DNA from: Prevotella sp. UBA5379
GTDB lineage: Bacteria; Bacteroidota; Bacteroidia; Bacteroidales; Bacteroidaceae
DNA length: 10,382 bases
Reading direction: 5' to 3'
Assembly: GCA_002409785.1 (NCBI GenBank)
Contig: DHOX01000008.1
Span: 1 to 10,382, forward strand
How positions within the stretch are numbered: position 1 is the stretch's first letter; every line of letters starts with the position of its first letter. Shown here in pieces: positions 7,935-10,382 of this stretch. The translations under genes and the position numbers were made by a program. The notes beneath the pieces are model-generated. The model saw nothing but the letters and a program-made list of their open reading frames with translations, did not search any database and was not told the origin of the DNA.

Positions 7935-8368
7935 TCCCTGAAGTGCAGAACGACTGGTCGCGTATCCAGATCTGCTGTAGAAACCGTAGAGACCGCTGTG
8001 GTCACGTCCCTGCGTCTGACCGATCCATAACCAATAGCTACCACTTCGTTTAATTGATTGGTCTCATCTTTCAACACTACACGCATGCCATCATGCGCAG
8101 CTACATCAGCAGAATGAAATCCTACGTATGTAATGTGAAGTCGGGTTCCAGACTTCACGTCTATAGAAAAATGACCGTTTAAATCAGTAACAGTTCCTGC
8201 TTTTGATCCTATTGCCTGAACAGTAGCACCAATGACAGCTGCATTACTCTGATCTACTACCTGACCGGAAATCTTTTCCGTCTGCGCAACGGCAGAGGTA
8301 GAAAAAAGACAAGCAAGGAAGAAAACCAGAAACAGCTTTGCTTTCGATGATTGAATGATTGTCTTCAT
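7796..8368 (-). CDS. SusC-like transporter, upstream fragment: signal peptide, regulatory beta domain, start of plug
   Basis: This is the 190-codon frame from the natural start ATG at 8368. Residues 1-29 are a signal peptide, about 31-100 are the carboxypeptidase-regulatory-like domain common to SusC proteins, and 107-140 (NEVVAIGYG, VRRRDVTTAVS, LDTRPVV) lead into the plug. After residue 140 the translation (LHFREWKG...) no longer resembles the family, because the reading is then one frame off the real plug; it stops at 7796. The two fragments overlap for about 140 bases, which is the signature of a frameshift rather than of two genes. Confidence 0.85.
   Translation of the reverse strand: MKTIIQSSKAKLFLVFFLACLFSTSAVAQTEKISGQVVDQSNAAVIGATVQAIGSKAGTVTDLNGHFSIDVKSGTRLHITYVGFHSADVAAHDGMRVVLKDETNQLNEVVAIGYGSVRRRDVTTAVSTVSTADLDTRPVVLHFREWKGRLQDFRSHRRMANLVLHPQSVSVEQPPLMGATRLCMSWMVFL
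7947..7952 (-). other. Frameshift site in the SusC-like gene (one base missing)
   Basis: On the minus strand the upstream frame reads CCA-GTC-GTT-CTG (P-V-V-L), while the homologous continuation needs TCT-GCA-CTT-CAG (S-A-L-Q). The T at 7949 belongs to both, so one base is missing here. A T lost from a TTT run is the simplest explanation. No X-XXY-YYZ slippery heptamer is present, which argues against programmed -1 frameshifting. Confidence 0.8.
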
Positions 8369-8403
8369 GAAAATCTAGGTTTAAGATGTTTAATTACTCA
8401 CAA

Positions 8404-8443
8404 GCAGATCACAAGCCACTAAAATCATGTAATATGAATCTGC
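8404..8443 (-). promoter_or_regulatory. Possible stem-loop in the SusC-gene leader
   Basis: GCAGAT (8404-8409) is complementary to ATCTGC (8438-8443), giving a 6-bp stem around a 28-base loop. It would lie in the untranslated leader between the candidate promoter at 8475 and the SusC start at 8368. The stem is short and the loop large, so it may have no function. Confidence 0.25.
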
Positions 8444-8474
8444 AAATGTTTATGTTAATATCGATTGTTCTCTG

Positions 8475-8482
8475 CAAAGTTA
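8475..8482 (-). promoter_or_regulatory. Candidate promoter -7 element for the PUL operon (TAACTTTG)
   Basis: On the minus strand this is an exact match to the Bacteroides -7 consensus TAnnTTTG. Upstream, a TTTA (8504-8507) at a 21-base spacing matches three of four bases of the -33 TTTG element. Transcription would start near 8467, giving a leader of about 100 bases before the SusC ATG at 8368. This is the best-placed promoter for the five-gene operon. Confidence 0.5.
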
Positions 8483-8598
8483 ATGAAAAATAAAATCTAT
8501 AAATAAAGGATTCTTTTTTTGGTAGTTACAAGAGCCTGTATTAATCATATAAAGCATTATGAATCAATAATTTATTCCACAATCTAACAAATAATTTA

Positions 8599-8624
8599 GT
8601 AGAAAAAAGAAGGTCTTTTTCTAC
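8599..8624. repeat. Inverted repeat between the divergent genes
   Basis: GTAGAAAAA (8599-8607) and TTTTTCTAC (8616-8624) form a perfect 9-bp inverted repeat around an 8-base spacer. It lies between the candidate promoters for the operon and the regulator. It could be a binding site for a dimeric regulator, or a leader hairpin if the distal minus-strand promoter at 8682 is used. Its AT-rich arms lower the significance. Confidence 0.4.
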
Positions 8625-8681
8625 CTGTTTTTAGTTAATGGCGCCAAACTTTCATTCTTAACTCACGAAATCCTGCCTGGC

Positions 8682-8689
8682 CAAAAGTA
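8682..8689 (-). promoter_or_regulatory. Second candidate minus-strand -7 element (TACTTTTG)
   Basis: This is another exact TAnnTTTG match pointing toward the SusC gene, about 200 bases further upstream than the one at 8475. I see no good -33 element at 19-21 bases. If used, it would give a leader of over 300 bases that includes the inverted repeat at 8599-8624. It may be a chance match in AT-rich DNA. Confidence 0.25.
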
Positions 8690-8731
8690 TAACTTTTCTT
8701 ATTCTATGAACATTTTTTCAAAATTAATTTC

Positions 8732-8739
8732 TACCTTTG
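8732..8739 (+). promoter_or_regulatory. Candidate -7 element for the regulator gene (TACCTTTG)
   Basis: Exact match to the Bacteroides TAnnTTTG consensus on the plus strand, in the common TTTCTACCTTTGT context. The -33 region is AT-rich but has no clear TTTG. Transcription would begin near 8746, leaving a leader of almost 150 bases before the regulator ATG. That leader contains a small AACTG/CAGTT stem-loop (8759-8774) and a 30-codon ORF. Confidence 0.5.
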
Positions 8740-8793
8740 TCTACACTCTCTAACCTTGAACTGGTAAAACAGTTGATCCATTAACTTACCTCT

Positions 8794-8886
8794 ATGAACA
8801 ATCGCTTGTATTATACTAAAAGATCACCTGTCACAACAAATAAGATTAGAAACATTGCAGAAAACATCTTTGATACAGATTACTAA
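8794..8886 (+). CDS. Possible 30-residue leader ORF upstream of the regulator
   Basis: ATG at 8794 opens a 30-codon frame that ends in TAA at 8884-8886, seven bases before the first regulator ATG and in a different frame. The peptide starts MNNRLYYTKR and ends in NIFDTDY. It has no hydrophobic segment, no recognisable family and no Shine-Dalgarno sequence. It lies wholly in the predicted leader, so it could be a small uORF coupling translation to the regulator, or just a chance frame. The close spacing is the only positive evidence. Confidence 0.2.
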   Translation: MNNRLYYTKRSPVTTNKIRNIAENIFDTDY

Positions 8887-8893
8887 GACTCTC

Positions 8894-10382
8894 ATGATGA
8901 AACGCATTCTTCTCTTCACACTCTTCTGTTTCCTGATTGAGATTGCATTTGGGAATTCCTTTCAGCCCAAATTATATCACGATCTGGACGTCGCTATAGC
9001 TCATTCTCAAGAATATATCAGCAACAAAGAAAGTCATCTCAAAAAATTAAGACTTAAAATCAACAAAACTTCTTGCTCTTCTGATCGATTCCGCATTTAT
9101 TTTTCCCTCTATCAAAATTATCAGGCATATCAGAATGATTCGGCTTTATCTTATCTGTCACATTGTATCGAAATAGCCACTAAGATGAAAGACCGTACAA
9201 AAGAAGCTGAGTGTATAGTCCTCTCTGCACTCCAATGCTCAAAAACGGGTATGTATGCAGAAGCTCTCAATTATTTACAAGACTTACAACGGCAGGATTT
9301 GGACAAAAACGGAATCAAGGATTATTATTATACGATGAATCATCTCTATGGTGAAATGGGATCATACAGCAGGATTCCATCTAAAAGAAACTTGTATTTT
9401 AAAAGATCTACAGCATACAGAGACTCTATTTACAGCGTTTTCAGCCCCTCCAGTGAGACCTATCTAATGAAGAAAGGAACAGAGCTGACCAGCGCCGGTC
9501 AATGTAATAAAGCTTTACAATATAATGACAAGGGGTTAGCAAAAGTAAAAAAAGGCACACATGCCTATGCGATTGTAACCTATTACAGATATTTGATTTT
9601 CAAAGGTTTAGGTAACCAGAAAAAAGCGTTATACTGGTTAACAGAATCGGCAATTTGCGATATCAAGAATGCGACAATGGATCAGGCTTCACTATGGACT
9701 CTGGCAAATGAACTAAGTCAAGAAGGAGATTTAGACCGATCCTATAAATATGTTACCATTGCCTGGAAAGATGCCAATGATTTTGGCGCAAGAGTACGGA
9801 ATTGGCAAATTTCTCCTATCCTAAGTACGATCAGCAACAGCTACCAGAAAAAAATTCAACAAAGAAACAATATACTCATCTTTTTAGTGATCATCGTCAG
9901 CTTGTTAGCCCTTTCTTTATTAATACTTGTATGCTATGTTAAAAAACAGAATTTGAAATTAAACGCTGTCCAACAGGATCTGAAATATAAAAACGGAGAA
10001 CTGGAAGAAATGAACCAGGAACTGGAAGAATTAAATCAAGAGCAAAGAAGTCTCCTCAATGAGTTATCAATATCTAATAAAAAATTAAATGAATCCAATA
10101 GTGCCAAAGAAGAATATATCGGACAATTTCTTGAACTCTGTTCCGAGACTATTGACAAGATGGAAAAATTTCGCCACCAAGTTAATAAGATGGTGAGAAA
10201 TCATCAGAGCGGAGAATTGGTCCGGCTGACAAATGGAATTGAAATGGAAGATGAGGCACTGGATCAACTCTTCAGTAAATTTGATGCAGCGTTTTTACAC
10301 CTCTTCCCTAATTTTATAGAAGATTTAAACCGACTTATTGTAAAAGAACACCGATTTAATTTAAACGGCAATAAAAAATTTT
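8894..10382 (+). CDS. Membrane-anchored PUL regulator, TPR / transmembrane / coiled-coil (DUF6377-like), 3' end beyond the window
   Basis: Probable transcriptional regulator of the adjacent PUL, transcribed divergently from it. The frame is open for 496 codons to the right edge. Residues 1-20 form a signal peptide or N-terminal anchor (MMKRILLFTLFCFLIEIAFG). About 25-320 is a helical, Tyr/Leu/Ala-rich region with TPR-like repeats, expected in the periplasm. A strong transmembrane segment spans about 327-347 (ILIFLVIIVSLLALSLLILV), followed by a charged coiled coil (about 350-405, with ELEEMNQELEELNQE) and a helical domain containing AKEEYIGQFLELC and FLHLFPNFIEDLNRL. This order matches Bacteroides regulators annotated DUF6377, in which I recall a C-terminal helix-turn-helix; here it would lie past the window edge. 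It is neither a hybrid two-component system (no kinase or receiver visible) nor clearly SusR. Starts at 8894 and 8897 are equivalent. Ligand, presumably a glucan oligosaccharide, is inferred. Confidence 0.85.
   Translation, partial: MMKRILLFTLFCFLIEIAFGNSFQPKLYHDLDVAIAHSQEYISNKESHLKKLRLKINKTSCSSDRFRIYFSLYQNYQAYQNDSALSYLSHCIEIATKMKDRTKEAECIVLSALQCSKTGMYAEALNYLQDLQRQDLDKNGIKDYYYTMNHLYGEMGSYSRIPSKRNLYFKRSTAYRDSIYSVFSPSSETYLMKKGTELTSAGQCNKALQYNDKGLAKVKKGTHAYAIVTYYRYLIFKGLGNQKKALYWLTESAICDIKNATMDQASLWTLANELSQEGDLDRSYKYVTIAWKDANDFGARVRNWQISPILSTISNSYQKKIQQRNNILIFLVIIVSLLALSLLILVCYVKKQNLKLNAVQQDLKYKNGELEEMNQELEELNQEQRSLLNELSISNKKLNESNSAKEEYIGQFLELCSETIDKMEKFRHQVNKMVRNHQSGELVRLTNGIEMEDEALDQLFSKFDAAFLHLFPNFIEDLNRLIVKEHRFNLNGNKKF

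Larger units (their letters stand above)
5391..8368 (-). pseudogene. SusC/RagA-family TonB-linked outer-membrane transporter, frameshifted
   Basis: TonB-dependent transporter that would import glycan fragments across the outer membrane together with the SusD-like protein. The gene begins with a signal peptide (residues 1-29, cleavage near AVA-QTE), then a carboxypeptidase-regulatory-like beta domain (ISGQVVDQ... to about residue 100), the NEVVAIGYG segment (107-115), a plug domain (about 120-235) and a barrel that ends in VKVEF with the usual terminal Phe. The frame is broken near base 7949: codons 1-139/140 read in one frame and the homology continues one frame over at SALQGMEGKAAG. One extra base there (for example GTCGTTCT becoming GTCGTTTCT) would restore a 992-residue protein, normal for the family. 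Everything downstream is intact with no other stop, so this is either a very recent mutation or a sequencing/assembly error. As written, translation yields only a truncated plug-region product. Confidence 0.9.
8369..8893. other. Divergent intergenic region between the regulator and the PUL operon
   Basis: These 525 bases are markedly AT-rich and contain no sizeable gene. They hold the three TAnnTTTG elements, the inverted repeats and the leader ORF listed separately, plus two short palindromes: TGGCGCCA (8639-8646) and AAATTAATTT (8721-8730). Control sites for both the regulator and the SusC operon must lie here if the regulator acts locally. I see no intrinsic terminator, tRNA or known riboswitch. 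Confidence 0.7.

Noticed and set aside
7796..7955. Programmed -1 ribosomal frameshifting to make the full SusC protein
   Set aside because: There is no slippery heptamer at the transition, shifting later in the overlap would lose the conserved SALQGMEGKAAG segment, and SusC genes are not known to use recoding.
8433..8566. Direct repeat TATGAATC (8433-8440 and 8559-8566) as a regulator site
   Set aside because: An 8-base repeat in AT-rich DNA is expected by chance, and its spacing to the promoters is not suggestive.
9841..9870. Possible frameshift at the A-run just before the regulator's transmembrane segment
   Set aside because: A careful base count gives seven A, which keeps the frame (Q-K-K-I-Q-Q-R-N) open into the membrane helix and on to the window edge.

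Overview
This window is most of a Bacteroides-type polysaccharide utilization locus (PUL). The organism is very probably a Bacteroides species or a close relative. The reasons are the SusC/SusD-like pair, lipoproteins with acidic residues just after the lipidated Cys, TAnnTTTG promoter elements, the near absence of Shine-Dalgarno sequences, AT-rich intergenic DNA, and a regulator of the TPR / membrane segment / coiled-coil (DUF6377-like) type.

Layout. Five genes lie on the minus strand and are read right to left: a SusC-like TonB-dependent transporter (8368 to 5391, broken by a one-base frameshift near 7949), a SusD-like lipoprotein (5378 to 3858), a GH30 lipoprotein glycanase (start probably 3751, end 2237), a SusE-position surface glycan-binding lipoprotein (2227 to 857) and a GH3 beta-glucosidase that runs off the left edge (812 to 1, first 270 codons). 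A divergent gene on the plus strand (8894 to the right edge, 496 codons, unfinished) encodes the membrane-anchored regulator. The 525-base region between the regulator and the SusC gene (8369-8893) holds candidate divergent promoters, inverted repeats and a possible 30-codon leader ORF. A 43-base imperfect hairpin lies in the 106-base gap between the SusD and GH30 genes.

How the genes work together. The surface GH30 would cut a beta-glucan, the SGBP and SusD-like protein would hold the fragments, SusC would import them, and the GH3 enzyme would release glucose in the periplasm. Gene order and families (regulator, SusC, SusD, GH30, SGBP, GH3) match what I recall of the B. thetaiotaomicron locus BT3309-BT3314, described as dedicated to fungal beta-1,6-glucan with a GH30_3 endo-beta-1,6-glucanase. 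The substrate is therefore a well-supported inference from gene order and family, not something the DNA proves.

I see no mobile element, CRISPR array, tRNA, rRNA or intrinsic terminator. I do not think this is an undescribed system. The points most worth a second look are the SusC frameshift, the SusD-GH30 intercistronic hairpin, the short ORF in the regulator leader, and the poorly characterised regulator class.
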